A stretch of DNA of 64,000 nucleotides from Pseudoruegeria sp. SHC-113 (GCF_025376885.1 NZ_JAHUBR010000001.1:744001-808000), one strand, 5' to 3'. Positions 7,483-16,739 are shown, counted from the first letter of the stretch. Translations and numbers: made by a program. Notes: generated from the letters alone by a model not told the origin.

Positions 7483-10400
7483 TTGCGCTTCTCCCGCCTT
7501 CGACTGAACGGCTTCAAAAGCTTCGTGGACCCGACCGATCTCGTGATCGCCGACGGGCTCACCGGCGTGGTGGGGCCGAACGGCTGCGGCAAGTCCAACC
7601 TGCTTGAGGCGCTGCGCTGGGTGATGGGCGAGAACCGCCCCACGGCGATGCGCGGCGGCGGGATGGAGGATGTGATCTTCGCGGGCGCCTCCTCGCGGCC
7701 CGCGCGCAACTTTGCCGAAGTCACCCTGCAGCTCGATAACTCGGACCGCCTCGCGCCCTCGGGTTTCAACGATCTGGACACGCTGGAGATCGTGCGCCGG
7801 ATCACGCGGGACGCGGGCTCGGCCTATAAGGCCAACACCAAGGATGTGCGCGCGCGCGACATCCAGATGCTCTTTGCCGATGCCTCCACCGGCGCGCATT
7901 CGCCCGCGCTGGTGCGGCAGGGGCAGATTTCGGAGCTGATCAACGCCAAGCCCAAGAACCGCCGCCGCGTGCTGGAAGAAGCCGCCGGGATCTCCGGGCT
8001 GTACCAGCGCCGCCACGAGGCCGAGCTGAAGCTCAAGGGCACCGAGACCAATCTGGCCCGTGTTGAGGATGTGATCGAACAGCTCGCCCAGCAGTTGGGG
8101 CAACTGGCGCGTCAGGCGCGTCAGGCGCAGCGCTATCGCACCATTGGCGAAGAGCTCCGCAGCTTTGAAGGCATGCTGCTCTACCGCCGCTGGCGCGAGG
8201 CCGACGAAGCCCGGCAGGTGGCGCAAGCCGAGCTCACCGAGCGCACCCGGCAGGCCGGTCAGGCCGAGGTGCTCGCCCGGGAAGCCGCCCGCAAACGCGA
8301 AGAGGCCGATGCCGGTCTGCCTGCCCTGCGCGAGGAGGAGGCCATCGCGGCGGCCGTGCTGCAGCGGCTTTCGGTGCAGCGGGACACGCTGAAGGATCAG
8401 GAAGCCCGCGCGCTGCAGCTGATCGACACGCTCACCGGGCGGATCGAGCAACTCACCCGCGACATGGAGCGCGAGGCCGGGCTGAACAAGGATGCCGGGG
8501 AGACGATCGAACGGCTCGAATGGGAGCAGGGCCAGCTCACAAAGGCCAGCGCGGGCCACGAGGGCAAACTGGCCGAGGCCTCGGATGCGGCGCGCGAGGC
8601 GGCGCAGGTCTTGCAGGATCGCGAGGCCGATCTGAGTCAGTTGACGGAAGATGTCGCCCGGCTCGCCGCGCGGCACCAGTCCGCCAACCGCCTGCTGGAA
8701 GACAGCCGCAAAACGCTGGCCCGCAACGAGGAGGAGGCCACGAAGGCCAAGGCCTCCTCGGAAGCGGCGCGGGCGGCTTTGGCGCAGGCGGAGGAGGCTT
8801 TTGCCGAGGCCACCGAGGCGCAGGATGAGGCGGCGATTCTCGCGGAGGAAGCCGAGGCCGCGCTGGAGGCCGCCGACATGGCGCGCGACGATGCGCAGGC
8901 GCGCGAATCCGAGGCCCGCGCCCTGCGTTCTGAGGCTGAGGGCGAGGCCGGGGCCCTGCGCGCCGAAGTGGCCGCGCTGGCCAAGCTCGTGGAGCGTGAT
9001 ACAGCCGAAGGCGGCCAGCTTCTGGACCGGGTGCAGGTGAGCCCCGGCTATGAAAAGGCATTGGGCGCGGCGCTGGCCGATGATCTGCGCGCACCGGAAG
9101 TGGCGGCGGATGCGGCCTCGGGCTGGGCGGTTCTGCCGGGCTATGGCGCGCCGCAATTGCTGCCCGAAGGCATCACCGCGCTGACCAACCACGTGAGCGT
9201 GCCCGAGGTGCTGGCGCGGCGCATGGCCCAGATCGGGCTGGTGGAGCGCGCCGATGGCCCGCGCCTGCAGGCTGAGCTGAAGCCGGGGCAGCGGCTGGTG
9301 AGCCTTGAGGGCGATCTCTGGCGCTGGGACGGCTTCCGCGCCGGGGCCGAGGATGCGCCAAGCGCTGCGGCCCTGCGGCTGCAGCAGCTCAACCGGCTGG
9401 TGGAGCTCAAGCGCGATCTGGAAGAGGTGAAGGCCCGCGCGGAAGGCGCGCAACAGGCCCATGAACTGCTGACGGAAAACCTCAAGCGCCTTACCCGCGA
9501 GGATCAGGACGCCCGCGAGGCCCGCAAGCGAGCCGACCGCGCCATGACGGACGCGGGCCGCGCGCTCTCGAAAGCGGAGGCCGACCGCAACATCGCGCAG
9601 GGGCGTTTGGAGAGCCTTGGCCTTGCGGTGCGCCGCCACGAGGAAGAGGCGATGAGCGCGCACCAGCGGGTGCTGGAGGCCGAACGCGGGTTGGAGGATC
9701 TGGAGGATCTCGACGCCGCCCGCGCCCGCGCCGAGGACATCAAGATGACGGTGGAGGCCGCGCGCATCACCATGATGGCCCGCCGCTCCGCCCATGACGA
9801 ATTGCGCCGCGAAGGCGAGGCCCGCCTCAAGCGCAGCCAGGAGATCACCAAGGAAATCAGCGGCTGGCGGCACCGGCTCGAAAGTGCGGACAAGCGCATC
9901 GCCGAGCTGGAAGAGCGCCGGATGGCCTCGCAGGAAGAACTTGAGGTCGCGCAGGCCGCGCCCGAGGAACTGGCCATCCAGCGCGAGGAACTGCTGGCCG
10001 GGATCGAAGGGGCCGAGGCCCGCCGTGCGGCTGCGTCGGATGCTCTGGCCGCTGCCGAAACAGTGGCGCGGGAAGCGGCGGTGCATGAGAAGGAAGCCGA
10101 GCGGCTCGCCAGCGAGGCCCGCGAGGCCCGCGCCCGCTCCGAAGCCCGCGCCGAGGCCGCTCGCGACACGGTCGCCCGCGCCGCCGAACGCATCGAGGAA
10201 GAGCGCGAGATGGCCCCGGCGGCCTTGTTGGACAGTCTGAAGGTCGACCCCGACAAGATGCCGCCAGCCGCCACGGTGGAGGCCGATGTCGAGCGGCTCA
10301 AACGCCAGCGCGACGCGCTTGGCGCGGTGAACCTGCGTGCCGAGGAAGACGCCCGTGAAGTGCAGGAAGAGCACGATACGCTGCTGGGTGAGAAGACGGA

Positions 10401-10938
10401 TCTGGAAGAGGCGGTGAAGCGGCTGCGCAGCGGCATCGCCAGCCTCAACCGCGAAGGGCGCGAACGGCTGCTCACCGCTTTCGAGCAGGTGAACTCCAAT
10501 TTCGCCATGCTGTTCAAGCATCTCTTCGGCGGCGGCGAGGCCAAGCTCGTGCTGGTGGAAAGCGAGGATCCGCTGGATGCGGGCCTCGAGATCATGTGCA
10601 TGCCGCCGGGCAAGAAGCTCTCCACGCTGTCGCTGCTCTCGGGCGGCGAGCAGACGCTGACCGCCATGGCGCTGATCTTCGCGGTGTTCCTCGCCAACCC
10701 GGCCCCGATCTGTGTGCTCGACGAGGTGGACGCGCCGCTCGATGACGCGAACGTCACGCGCTTCTGCGATCTGCTGGACGAAATGTGCCGCCGCACCGAG
10801 ACGCGCTTTCTGATCATCACCCACCACGCGGTGACGATGGCGCGGATGGACCGGCTGTTCGGCGTCACCATGGCCGAGCAGGGCGTGAGCCAGCTGGTGA
10901 GCGTTGACCTGAAGAAAGCTGAAGCTCTGGTGGCCTGA
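7483..10938 (+). CDS. smc: chromosome segregation ATPase SMC
   Basis: 1151-residue structural maintenance of chromosomes protein, the ATPase core of bacterial condensin. N-terminal Walker A is VGPNGCGKSN (residues 30-39). Long Ala/Glu/Arg-rich coiled coils cover roughly residues 165-500 and 650-990, separated by a hinge around 510-620 (from SPGYEKALGAALADDLRAPE on). The C-terminal head carries the ABC signature LSLLSGGEQTLTA and Walker B ICVLDEVDAPLDDANV. The start is TTG at 7483, giving the family N-terminus (M)RFSRLRLNGFKSFVDP; the nearest purine-rich stretch (AAGAGGAA) is 15-20 bases away, so initiation may be weak. scpA/scpB are not nearby. Confidence 0.97.
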   Translation: MRFSRLRLNGFKSFVDPTDLVIADGLTGVVGPNGCGKSNLLEALRWVMGENRPTAMRGGGMEDVIFAGASSRPARNFAEVTLQLDNSDRLAPSGFNDLDTLEIVRRITRDAGSAYKANTKDVRARDIQMLFADASTGAHSPALVRQGQISELINAKPKNRRRVLEEAAGISGLYQRRHEAELKLKGTETNLARVEDVIEQLAQQLGQLARQARQAQRYRTIGEELRSFEGMLLYRRWREADEARQVAQAELTERTRQAGQAEVLAREAARKREEADAGLPALREEEAIAAAVLQRLSVQRDTLKDQEARALQLIDTLTGRIEQLTRDMEREAGLNKDAGETIERLEWEQGQLTKASAGHEGKLAEASDAAREAAQVLQDREADLSQLTEDVARLAARHQSANRLLEDSRKTLARNEEEATKAKASSEAARAALAQAEEAFAEATEAQDEAAILAEEAEAALEAADMARDDAQARESEARALRSEAEGEAGALRAEVAALAKLVERDTAEGGQLLDRVQVSPGYEKALGAALADDLRAPEVAADAASGWAVLPGYGAPQLLPEGITALTNHVSVPEVLARRMAQIGLVERADGPRLQAELKPGQRLVSLEGDLWRWDGFRAGAEDAPSAAALRLQQLNRLVELKRDLEEVKARAEGAQQAHELLTENLKRLTREDQDAREARKRADRAMTDAGRALSKAEADRNIAQGRLESLGLAVRRHEEEAMSAHQRVLEAERGLEDLEDLDAARARAEDIKMTVEAARITMMARRSAHDELRREGEARLKRSQEITKEISGWRHRLESADKRIAELEERRMASQEELEVAQAAPEELAIQREELLAGIEGAEARRAAASDALAAAETVAREAAVHEKEAERLASEAREARARSEARAEAARDTVARAAERIEEEREMAPAALLDSLKVDPDKMPPAATVEADVERLKRQRDALGAVNLRAEEDAREVQEEHDTLLGEKTDLEEAVKRLRSGIASLNREGRERLLTAFEQVNSNFAMLFKHLFGGGEAKLVLVESEDPLDAGLEIMCMPPGKKLSTLSLLSGGEQTLTAMALIFAVFLANPAPICVLDEVDAPLDDANVTRFCDLLDEMCRRTETRFLIITHHAVTMARMDRLFGVTMAEQGVSQLVSVDLKKAEALVA

Positions 10939-11022
10939 AGAAGCGGCCTCGCGGGATCGTGACGGGCGTGTGTGCGTGCCGGGCGCTAGGCTCGCGCCAT
11001 GGTTCAGCAGGAGGGCGAAGGG

Positions 11023-11400
11023 ATGCGGGTTTTTCTGGCAGGTGCGATATGGGCAGTTATGGCCGCCGGTAGCGCCTTGGCGCAGGAGGCCGCCGGCCTG
11101 CGGGCGGGTGATACGCCCTTTGCCCCTGCAGAGCTGACGGAATTGCTTTCCGGGCAGGCGGTGACCTTCTTTGACGGCGGCACCGCACGGTTCGGGGCGG
11201 AGGGCGCCTATTCCTACATCTACGAAGGCTCCGATCAGGTCTGGGCGGGGACATGGGCCGCCGGGCAGGACAGCGCTGTCTGCGTGGCGTTCGAGAACGG
11301 CACCTCCCGCTGCGACACCTATGTGGATGATGGCAAGCGGCTGGTGCTGATCACCGAGGCGGGGGACCGCTTCCCGGCAAAAAGCCGCGAGCCCTTTTAG
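11023..11400 (+). CDS. small secreted protein, function unknown
   Basis: 125 residues with a clear Sec signal peptide (MRVFLAGAIWAVMAAGSALA, cleavage after ALA-QE). The mature domain has two Cys (VCVAFENGTSRCDTY) that could form a disulfide, and a G/W/Y-rich beta pattern (GAYSYIYEGSDQVWAGTW). I do not recognise a named family. The start at 11023 is chosen because GGAGGGCGAAGGG precedes it and it gives a normal signal peptide; the frame could also open at 10999. It stands alone between smc and a lytic transglycosylase. Confidence 0.7.
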   Translation: MRVFLAGAIWAVMAAGSALAQEAAGLRAGDTPFAPAELTELLSGQAVTFFDGGTARFGAEGAYSYIYEGSDQVWAGTWAAGQDSAVCVAFENGTSRCDTYVDDGKRLVLITEAGDRFPAKSREPF

Positions 11401-11495
11401 GCGGCTGCTTGGGGTAAGCCATTATGGCTTTCAGCACGGGGCGGCTTGGGGTAGGCTCAGGCAACCTCAACGCTTTGTTTCATTGCAGGAAACCC

Positions 11496-12299
11496 ATGAT
11501 GCGCGTCACGATTTCGGCCCTTGTCCTTGCCGCCCTCTCGCTCGGCGGCACCCCCGCCCTTGCCGCCACATGCGGCAACACCGGCGACGGGTTCAACGCC
11601 TGGAAACGCGATTTCGCCGCCGAGGCCAAGGCCGCGGGCGTGGGCAACCGGGGGTTGGAGGCGCTCTCGCAGGCGCAATATGCCACCAAGACGATCTGGG
11701 CGGACCGCAACCAGAAATCCTTCAAATACAGCCTTGAGAAATTCATGGAGGTGCGCGGCTCTTCCACCATTGTGGCGCAGGGGCGCAAGCGCAAGGCGCG
11801 CAACCCGGAGTTCTACGCCGCGCTCGAACGCATCTACGGCGTGCCAGCCGGGGTGCTGATCGCCATTCACGGCATGGAGACGGCCTTCGGCGGCTTCATG
11901 GGCGACAGCTCGGTTGTCTCCGCGATCACCACGCTGGCCTATGATTGCCGCCGCTCGGAGTTCTTCGAGCCCCATGCCATCGGCGCGCTGAAACTGGTGG
12001 ATCAGGGCTCGATCACGCTCAACACCAAGGGCGCGAAACATGGCGAGTTGGGCCATACGCAATTCCTGCCCGGCAATGCCCTGCGCTACGGGGTGGATGG
12101 CAACGGCGACGGGAAGGTCGATTTCTACAATGTTTCGGATGCCATGGCCTCCACCGCAAATTTCCTGCGGCAGAAGGGCTGGCAGCCGGGCAAGGGCTAC
12201 CAGCCGGGCGAGCCGAATTTCGCGGTGATCCAGGAGTGGAACGCTGCCGGTGTATACCAGAAGGCCATTGCGATCATGGCCAAGCAGATCGACGGCTGA
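11496..12299 (+). CDS. lytic murein transglycosylase (MltB-like)
   Basis: 267-residue periplasmic peptidoglycan lyase of the MltB/SLT_2 class. A signal peptide occupies residues 1-24. The catalytic Glu is in IHGMETAFGGFMGD, and the substrate-groove motif GHTQFLPGNALRYGVDGNGDGK follows. A helix-rich N-terminal part (WKRDFAAEAKAAGVGNRGLE) matches the family. It is short and carries no C-terminal peptidoglycan-binding domain. The start is ATG 11496 (ATG 11499 is equally possible) after CAGGAA. A hairpin repeat element follows the stop. Confidence 0.88.
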   Translation: MMRVTISALVLAALSLGGTPALAATCGNTGDGFNAWKRDFAAEAKAAGVGNRGLEALSQAQYATKTIWADRNQKSFKYSLEKFMEVRGSSTIVAQGRKRKARNPEFYAALERIYGVPAGVLIAIHGMETAFGGFMGDSSVVSAITTLAYDCRRSEFFEPHAIGALKLVDQGSITLNTKGAKHGELGHTQFLPGNALRYGVDGNGDGKVDFYNVSDAMASTANFLRQKGWQPGKGYQPGEPNFAVIQEWNAAGVYQKAIAIMAKQIDG

Positions 12300-12315
12300 G
12301 CGCGGGTTGACGACG

Positions 12316-12385
12316 AGGGAGGGGGGGCGCTGCCCCCCGTCCTTTTCAGGGACTCCCCCCGAGGTATTTTGAGCGAGAGGAAGAG
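12316..12385 (+). repeat. dispersed ATATTT repeat, long form with two hairpins (after mltB)
   Basis: 17 bases after the transglycosylase stop and in its sense: a G-run/C-run hairpin (GGGGGG CGCTG CCCCCC), then GTCC TTTTCAG GGAC, then TCCCCCCGAGGTATTTT and a tail GAGCGAGAGGAAG. It ends 2 bases from the convergent cobD stop. It could act as a transcription barrier between the two genes; no long T-tract follows. Confidence 0.75.
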
Positions 12386-12387
12386 GT

Positions 12388-13314
12388 TCAGGCCAGGGCG
12401 AGCGCGAAGGTGAGCGCAAGGCCTGTGGCCCAGGCGCGCCAGAGGCGGGCGGCGGCGGCGTCGATCTCGTCGGCACCGATCTGGCGGCGGCCTTCCGGGT
12501 AGACCCATGGGAAGCTGCACATCTGGCCCTCATAAGAGCGGGGGCCGGAGAGGGCGACATTGAGGCTCGCGGCCATGGCGGCCTCGGGCCAGCCCGCGTT
12601 GGGGGAGCGGTGCAGGGGCGCGTCGCGGCGGATCACCTGCCAGAGGCGCGGCCAGGCTTTGGGCGGCGCGCTGGAGGCCATGATCAGCACGGAAGTGAGG
12701 CGCGCGGGGATCCAGTTCAGCAGATCGTCAAAACGCGCTGACGCCCAGCCAAAGGCCTCGTGGTGCGGGGTGCGATAGCCGATCATGCTGTCGGCGGTGT
12801 TGGTGATCTTGTAGACCATGAGCCCCGGCAGCCCCAGAAGCAGGAACCAGAAGGCTGGGGCGATGACGCCGTCCGACAGGTTCTCGGCGGCGCTTTCGAT
12901 GGCGGCGCGGGCGGTGGCGGGCGCGTCCATGGTGGCTGTGTCGCGGCCCACGATCATCGCAACCGCGCGGCGACCCTCGGGCAGGCCCGCGCGCAGGCCG
13001 TCCGCGACGGCGGCGACATGTTGCACGAGGCTCTTCTGGGCCAGAAGGACCGCTGCGATCAGAACTTCCCAGAGATCACCGAACGGAAGGGCGGCGATCA
13101 GGCCGCCGAGCGCCCATGCCCCACCGCAGAGCACGGCGAGCAGCAGCAGGCCCTTCTCACGCCGGTTCACGCCCCTGTTGAACCGTGCATCGGCCCAGCC
13201 GATCACGCGCCCCATCAGCACCGCCGGATGCGGCAGGCGATCCCAGAGCCATTTTGGTTCGCCAAGGGCGGCGTCCAGCAGGGCGGCGAGCAGGAGGGCG
13301 GCGGCGTGGCTCAC
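12388..13314 (-). CDS. cobD: adenosylcobinamide-phosphate synthase CobD/CbiB
   Basis: 308-residue integral membrane enzyme that joins adenosylcobyric acid to (R)-1-amino-2-propanol or its phosphate. Family marks: N-terminal [23 protein letters not shown], the [21 protein letters not shown] segment, [15 protein letters not shown], and [13 protein letters not shown]. Hydrophobic helices lie at the start, near 55-100, and at the C-terminus. The start overlaps the cobC stop as ATGA, giving a tight DUF1636-cobC-cobD operon. In the usual scheme CobC supplies the aminopropanol arm that CobD attaches. Confidence 0.94.
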   Translation of the reverse strand: MSHAAALLLAALLDAALGEPKWLWDRLPHPAVLMGRVIGWADARFNRGVNRREKGLLLLAVLCGGAWALGGLIAALPFGDLWEVLIAAVLLAQKSLVQHVAAVADGLRAGLPEGRRAVAMIVGRDTATMDAPATARAAIESAAENLSDGVIAPAFWFLLLGLPGLMVYKITNTADSMIGYRTPHHEAFGWASARFDDLLNWIPARLTSVLIMASSAPPKAWPRLWQVIRRDAPLHRSPNAGWPEAAMAASLNVALSGPRSYEGQMCSFPWVYPEGRRQIGADEIDAAAARLWRAWATGLALTFALALA

Positions 13315-14279
13315 GGGGTGAGGCCTTCCAGTGCCGTTTCAAATTGCGTCCAGCGGTCCGGCGCGGGCAGGCCGAGGCGCAGCCAGCTTTTGTTGTAGGG
13401 GAAGATGCGGCTCCAGACGTGGGATCGGGCGAGGGCCTCCTGCCAGCGGCCGGCGTCCTCCATGGCGAAGAGGCGGAACAGTGGAGTGCCGCCAAGGGGT
13501 TGCGCGCCGTCGCGGGCCATCAGCCCGTCGAGCCTTGCGCTATCTGCGGCAAGTCGGGCACGGGTTGCTTGCGCCCAACTGTCATCAGAGAGCGCGCGGG
13601 CGCCGATGGCGAGGGCGGGGCCGGAGACCTGCCAAGGCCCCAGCGCCTCTTTCAGGGGCGCGATGAGGGCAGGCGCGCCGATGGCGAAGCCGAGCCGCAG
13701 CCCCGCAAGCCCCCAGAATTTGCCGAAGCTTTTCAGGATCAGGGTCTGGCCATAGGTGGCGCGGGCGATGTGGCTTGCTTGCGGGGCGATGTCGCAGAAG
13801 CTTTCGTCGATCACGGTGAGGGCGGGGCCGCCTTTTGACAGATCACTTTCGTTCCAGAACCGGCCATCGGGGTTGTTGGGGTGTACGGCCACGCGCAGAT
13901 CGGGCGCAGCGGCCGCCGTGCCCGGCTCCACCTGCCAGCCGGCGGCGGTGAAGGCGGCGGCGTGTTCGTTGTAGGTGGGGCTCTGGATATGGGCGCGGCC
14001 CGGAGGGCGCAGCAGCGGGGTGCGGGCGATGATCGCCGAGGCCCCCGGTGCGGGCAGGACAGCCGCGCCCTCAGGGATGGCCCAGAAGCGGCGGGCGGCG
14101 GATTCCAGTGCGGCGAAAGCTGCGGCATCGGGCAGGGCTGTCCAGGCATCTGCCGGCAGGGTGCCGACAGGGTAGGGCACCGGGTTAATGCCGGTGGAAA
14201 GATCGAGCCAGCTTTCACGGGTGCCGCCGAACCGGGCGATGGCGGCATCGATCCCGCCGCCGTGATCGCGCGGGGTCAT
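13311..14279 (-). CDS. cobC: threonine-phosphate decarboxylase-like aminotransferase CobC
   Basis: 322-residue fold-type I PLP enzyme, making or processing the aminopropanol side chain of cobalamin. Recognisable: N-terminal [15 protein letters not shown], the [10 protein letters not shown] substrate motif, [11 protein letters not shown], and the PLP lysine in [19 protein letters not shown]. The start is ATG 14279, overlapping the DUF1636 stop (ATGA) and placing [19 protein letters not shown] at the N-terminus as in the family; the longer frame to 14606 is read-through over the upstream gene. It overlaps cobD by four bases. Confidence 0.92.
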   Translation of the reverse strand: MTPRDHGGGIDAAIARFGGTRESWLDLSTGINPVPYPVGTLPADAWTALPDAAAFAALESAARRFWAIPEGAAVLPAPGASAIIARTPLLRPPGRAHIQSPTYNEHAAAFTAAGWQVEPGTAAAAPDLRVAVHPNNPDGRFWNESDLSKGGPALTVIDESFCDIAPQASHIARATYGQTLILKSFGKFWGLAGLRLGFAIGAPALIAPLKEALGPWQVSGPALAIGARALSDDSWAQATRARLAADSARLDGLMARDGAQPLGGTPLFRLFAMEDAGRWQEALARSHVWSRIFPYNKSWLRLGLPAPDRWTQFETALEGLTP

Positions 14280-14650
14280 TCCTCCTCCGGCAGCGGCGCG
14301 TGGCGGGTGACGAAATGACCCTTCACCCCTTGTGGCCAGCTGCGGTAGGGCACCTGACCGGAGGCGCTTTCGGCGTGCAGGGCGGCATAGCCGACGATGG
14401 CCTGCGCGGCTTCTGCATCCGGCGTAAAATCCCCCAGCGTATAGGCAAGCTTGCCATGGGACTGGATCGCGATGTTGCAGCCGGACTTGCAGCCCATCAG
14501 GCAGGATTGGCGGCGTGTGCGCAGGGTGGGCAGCGCGGCGGCCTCGGCCTCGATCAGGGCGGCCAGCGCCTCGCCGTCGGTCTGATCGTTGCCGCGCTCT
14601 TCCCAATCCTCGCGCTTGCAGGTGTCGCAGATCGTGATCCAGGTCGTCAT
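14276..14650 (-). CDS. DUF1636 cysteine-rich metalloprotein of B12 loci
   Basis: 124-residue protein of the DUF1636 group, often found in cobalamin loci and drawn as a thioredoxin-fold ferredoxin. Cys pairs are seen at CDTCKRED (residues 9-12) and in CLMGCKSGCNIAI (three Cys, about residues 53-61), enough for an iron-sulfur or other metal centre. It is the first gene of the cobC/cobD operon. The start is ATG 14650; the frame extends 14 codons further, but those residues do not fit. Its role is unproven; a redox or cobalt-handling job is inference from context. Confidence 0.82.
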   Translation of the reverse strand: MTTWITICDTCKREDWEERGNDQTDGEALAALIEAEAAALPTLRTRRQSCLMGCKSGCNIAIQSHGKLAYTLGDFTPDAEAAQAIVGYAALHAESASGQVPYRSWPQGVKGHFVTRHAPLPEEE

Positions 14651-14725
14651 CAAAAAGTGCCTCGCGTCGGTTCCCCGCACCATCAAGCGCATTCGCAGCG
14701 CCGGTGCAACCCGCGCACCGCCTGG

Positions 14726-14750
14726 TTAATCGTGGTTAAAGCAAAATTAA
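14726..14750 (+). promoter_or_regulatory. CtrA-type TTAA-N7-TTAA site
   Basis: TTAA at 14736-14739 and 14747-14750 are exactly seven bases apart, the CtrA consensus spacing. A third TTAA lies at 14726-14729. The group sits 85-110 bases before the receiver gene and 75-100 bases before the divergent DUF1636 start. Confidence 0.55.
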
Positions 14751-14834
14751 CCAATCGGATGCTACGTTAGCGCGAACGGTCGGGGATGGCCGTTCAGGGA
14801 TGCGAAACGTGTACAGGGACTTACCGGAGGACAT

Positions 14835-15200
14835 ATGCAGGTTCTGATCGTGGAAAGCGATCCGGGGCTTGGCGATTTGTGGCAGCGCCATATCGAGCGC
14901 CAGGGCTGCGGCGTGCTGCGCGCGGACAGCGAGGCGGCGGCCATTGCCGCCCTGCGCGATACGCGGACACCGGTGAATGTGATCGTGCTGAACCTCTTTC
15001 TGACGGGGGGCAGCGCGCTCGCCGTTTCGGATTACGCCAGCTACCGCCACCCGAAGGCGCGGGTGATCTTCGTCACCTCCACCAGCTTCTTCTCCGATGG
15101 CTCGCTCTTCGCGATCGCGCCCAATGCCTGCGCCTATGTGCCCACCCACACGCGGCCAGAGGATCTGGCCGCGATGGCAGGCCACTACGCGGCCAGTTGA
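14835..15200 (+). CDS. single-domain receiver-like protein without phosphoacceptor Asp
   Basis: 121-residue protein with a CheY-like outline: beta-1 MQVLIVESDPG with the acidic pair position (E7/D9), beta-3 VNVIVLNLFLTGG, beta-4 ARVIFVTSTS, and a beta-5 region ACAYVPTH. At the phosphoacceptor position there is Asn53 instead of Asp, and the conserved Lys of beta-5 is replaced (YVPTH), so phosphorylation in the usual way is unlikely. It may be a phosphorylation-independent partner protein. A good ribosome site (GGAGGA) precedes ATG 14835, and a CtrA-type motif lies upstream. The 3' end overlaps the convergent GST gene by 16 bases. Confidence 0.75.
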   Translation: MQVLIVESDPGLGDLWQRHIERQGCGVLRADSEAAAIAALRDTRTPVNVIVLNLFLTGGSALAVSDYASYRHPKARVIFVTSTSFFSDGSLFAIAPNACAYVPTHTRPEDLAAMAGHYAAS

Positions 15201-16171
15201 TCGCGCCCGTGCGGGGCGTCGAAATCCGGTGCCGGGTTGATCGGGATGATGCGGTGCGGATTGATGCTTTCGTGGCTGTAGTGGTAGTGGCGCACGATGT
15301 GATCGAAGTTCACCGTCTCGCGCACGCCGGGGTATTGGTAGAGCTCGCGCGTGTAGGCCCAAAGATTGGGGAAATCCACCAGCCGGTTGCGGTTGCACTT
15401 GAAATGCAGGTGGTAGACGGGATCGAACCGCAGGAGCGTGGGCAGCAGTCGCCAGTCGGCTTCGGTGATCTGGTTTCCCACCAGATAGCGCTGGTGGGAG
15501 AGGCGTTCTTCCAGCCAGTCCATCGTGTCAAACAGCGCGTGCACGGCCTCGTCATAGGCGCGCTGGCTGGTGGCGAAGCCGGATTTATACACGCCGTTGT
15601 TGACCGTGTCGTAGATGCGCGCGTTCACCACTTCGATCTCGCCGCGCAGGGCCTCGGGCCAGAAATCCTGCGTGTTGCCGGTGAGCCCGTTGAAGGCGGA
15701 ATTGAACATGCGGATGATCTCCGCACTTTCGTTGGAGACGATGGTGCCTGTCGCCTTGTCCCAGAGGATCGGCACCGTGGCGCGGCCCGACACATCCGGC
15801 TTGGCCTTCACGTAGAGATCGCGCACGAAGCGGGCGCCGTTAACGGGATCGCCCGTCGCGCCGGGGTAATCATCGGCAAGGCTCCAGCCGTCCGAGAGCA
15901 TGTCAGGATGCACCACAGAGACGCCGATATGCGGGGCGAGTCCCTTGATCGCGCGGAAGATCAGCGTGCGATGCGCCCAGGGGCAGGCGTAGGAGACGTA
16001 GAGGTGATAGCGCCCGCTTTCGGCGGGAAACCCGGCCGCGCCCGTCGGGCCTGCGCTGCCGTCTGCGGTGATCCAGTTGCGAAAGCCCGCAGTGGAGCGG
16101 ACGAATTTTCCGCCGGTGGATTTCGTGTCATACCACGTGTCTTCCCAGACACCGTTCACAAGCTGGCCCAT
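15185..16171 (-). CDS. glutathionyl-hydroquinone reductase-like glutathione S-transferase (Xi class)
   Basis: 328-residue ECM4/YqjG-type GST. The catalytic-Cys motif is LYVSYACPWAHRTLIFRAIK, with the N-terminal W-x-D-T-W-Y-D-T and GKFVRSTAGFRNWI features of the family. The all-alpha domain contains RYLVGNQITEADWRLLPTL and the C-terminal HYYxSH-like element (HYHYSHESINPHRIIP). Such enzymes remove glutathione from glutathionyl-hydroquinones in the cytoplasm. The start is ATG 16171 (or the adjacent ATG 16174), both served by GGAG. Confidence 0.9.
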   Translation of the reverse strand: MGQLVNGVWEDTWYDTKSTGGKFVRSTAGFRNWITADGSAGPTGAAGFPAESGRYHLYVSYACPWAHRTLIFRAIKGLAPHIGVSVVHPDMLSDGWSLADDYPGATGDPVNGARFVRDLYVKAKPDVSGRATVPILWDKATGTIVSNESAEIIRMFNSAFNGLTGNTQDFWPEALRGEIEVVNARIYDTVNNGVYKSGFATSQRAYDEAVHALFDTMDWLEERLSHQRYLVGNQITEADWRLLPTLLRFDPVYHLHFKCNRNRLVDFPNLWAYTRELYQYPGVRETVNFDHIVRHYHYSHESINPHRIIPINPAPDFDAPHGRDQLAA

Positions 16172-16505
16172 CATGCGCTCCTTCGTTGATCTTGCGCCTA
16201 ACCTAGTCAGGGACGCGGGCCAGACCAGAGGCACCCGCGCGCAAGGCCTCTGCGCTGATGCACGGTCGCTCGGGAGCTGCGCGCGACGTGTCGGAATCAC
16301 GCGGCACTGCGGCGTGTTTACCGTTGCCCCACCCGTGCCGCTTCTCTACACCGGGCACAGACGAAGCCCATTATGGGCCGGAGCGGAGGGCAGCCCGCGC
16401 ATCGACCCAATCTGGGGATGCAGAGGCTGCGTCGTCGGATGGCAGCCCCGCGCGGGCTGCACGGCTGCCTTTGCCCGGTCCAAAGCCGCGAAAAGGAGCC
16501 ACATC
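16172..16505 (+). promoter_or_regulatory. 334-base divergent leader upstream of the cbiX-cob operon
   Basis: A gene-free stretch between the GST and the cbiX operon. It must hold the promoters of both. Near the cbiX side there is a perfect 7-bp hairpin GCAGCCC-CGCGC-GGGCTGC (16442-16460) and several related GGCAGCC/GGGCTGC pieces, so the leader may be structured. I looked for the cobalamin riboswitch core (CCCCCGCRACTGTAA) on both strands and did not find it. Confidence 0.35.
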
Positions 16506-16739
16506 GTGAAAGCCATTCTCTTCCCCCTGACGCTCGTCCTGCCGGGCATGGCAGTGGCCCATACCGGGCATATCGCGGATGTGGCGGGCGCGGGCCATGA
16601 TCACTGGGTCGCGGGGGCCGCCATCGGCGCGGCCATCGCCATCTCGCTCTGGGCGGCGCTCAAGGGCGGGCGCAAGGCGGAAAGCGAGGCCGAGGCCTCA
16701 GAGGATGACGCCAGCGACGCCACCCCGCAGGACGCCTGA
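16506..16739 (+). CDS. small membrane protein at head of the cbiX-cob operon (DUF6732-like)
   Basis: 77 residues: a signal-like first helix (MKAILFPLTLVLPGMAVAHTG), His-containing segment (HTGHIADVAGAGHDHW), one membrane helix (VAGAAIGAAIAISLWAALKG), then an acidic tail. The start is GTG at 16506 with AAAAGGAG upstream; the ORF extends far upstream without protein character. It ends 3 bases before cbiX. The His/Asp residues and the position suggest a part in cobalt handling, but that is inference. Confidence 0.72.
   Translation: MKAILFPLTLVLPGMAVAHTGHIADVAGAGHDHWVAGAAIGAAIAISLWAALKGGRKAESEAEASEDDASDATPQDA

Noticed and set aside
7366-10827. 1153-codon open frame antisense to smc
   Set aside because: High-GC codon bias keeps the opposite strand open; the translated protein is Leu/Gly/His-rich without domains, and smc on the other strand is fully supported.
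16172-16505. Second cobalamin riboswitch before cbiX
   Set aside because: The conserved core (CCCCCGCRACTGTAA) and the closing AGGAGACC-like segment are absent on both strands.
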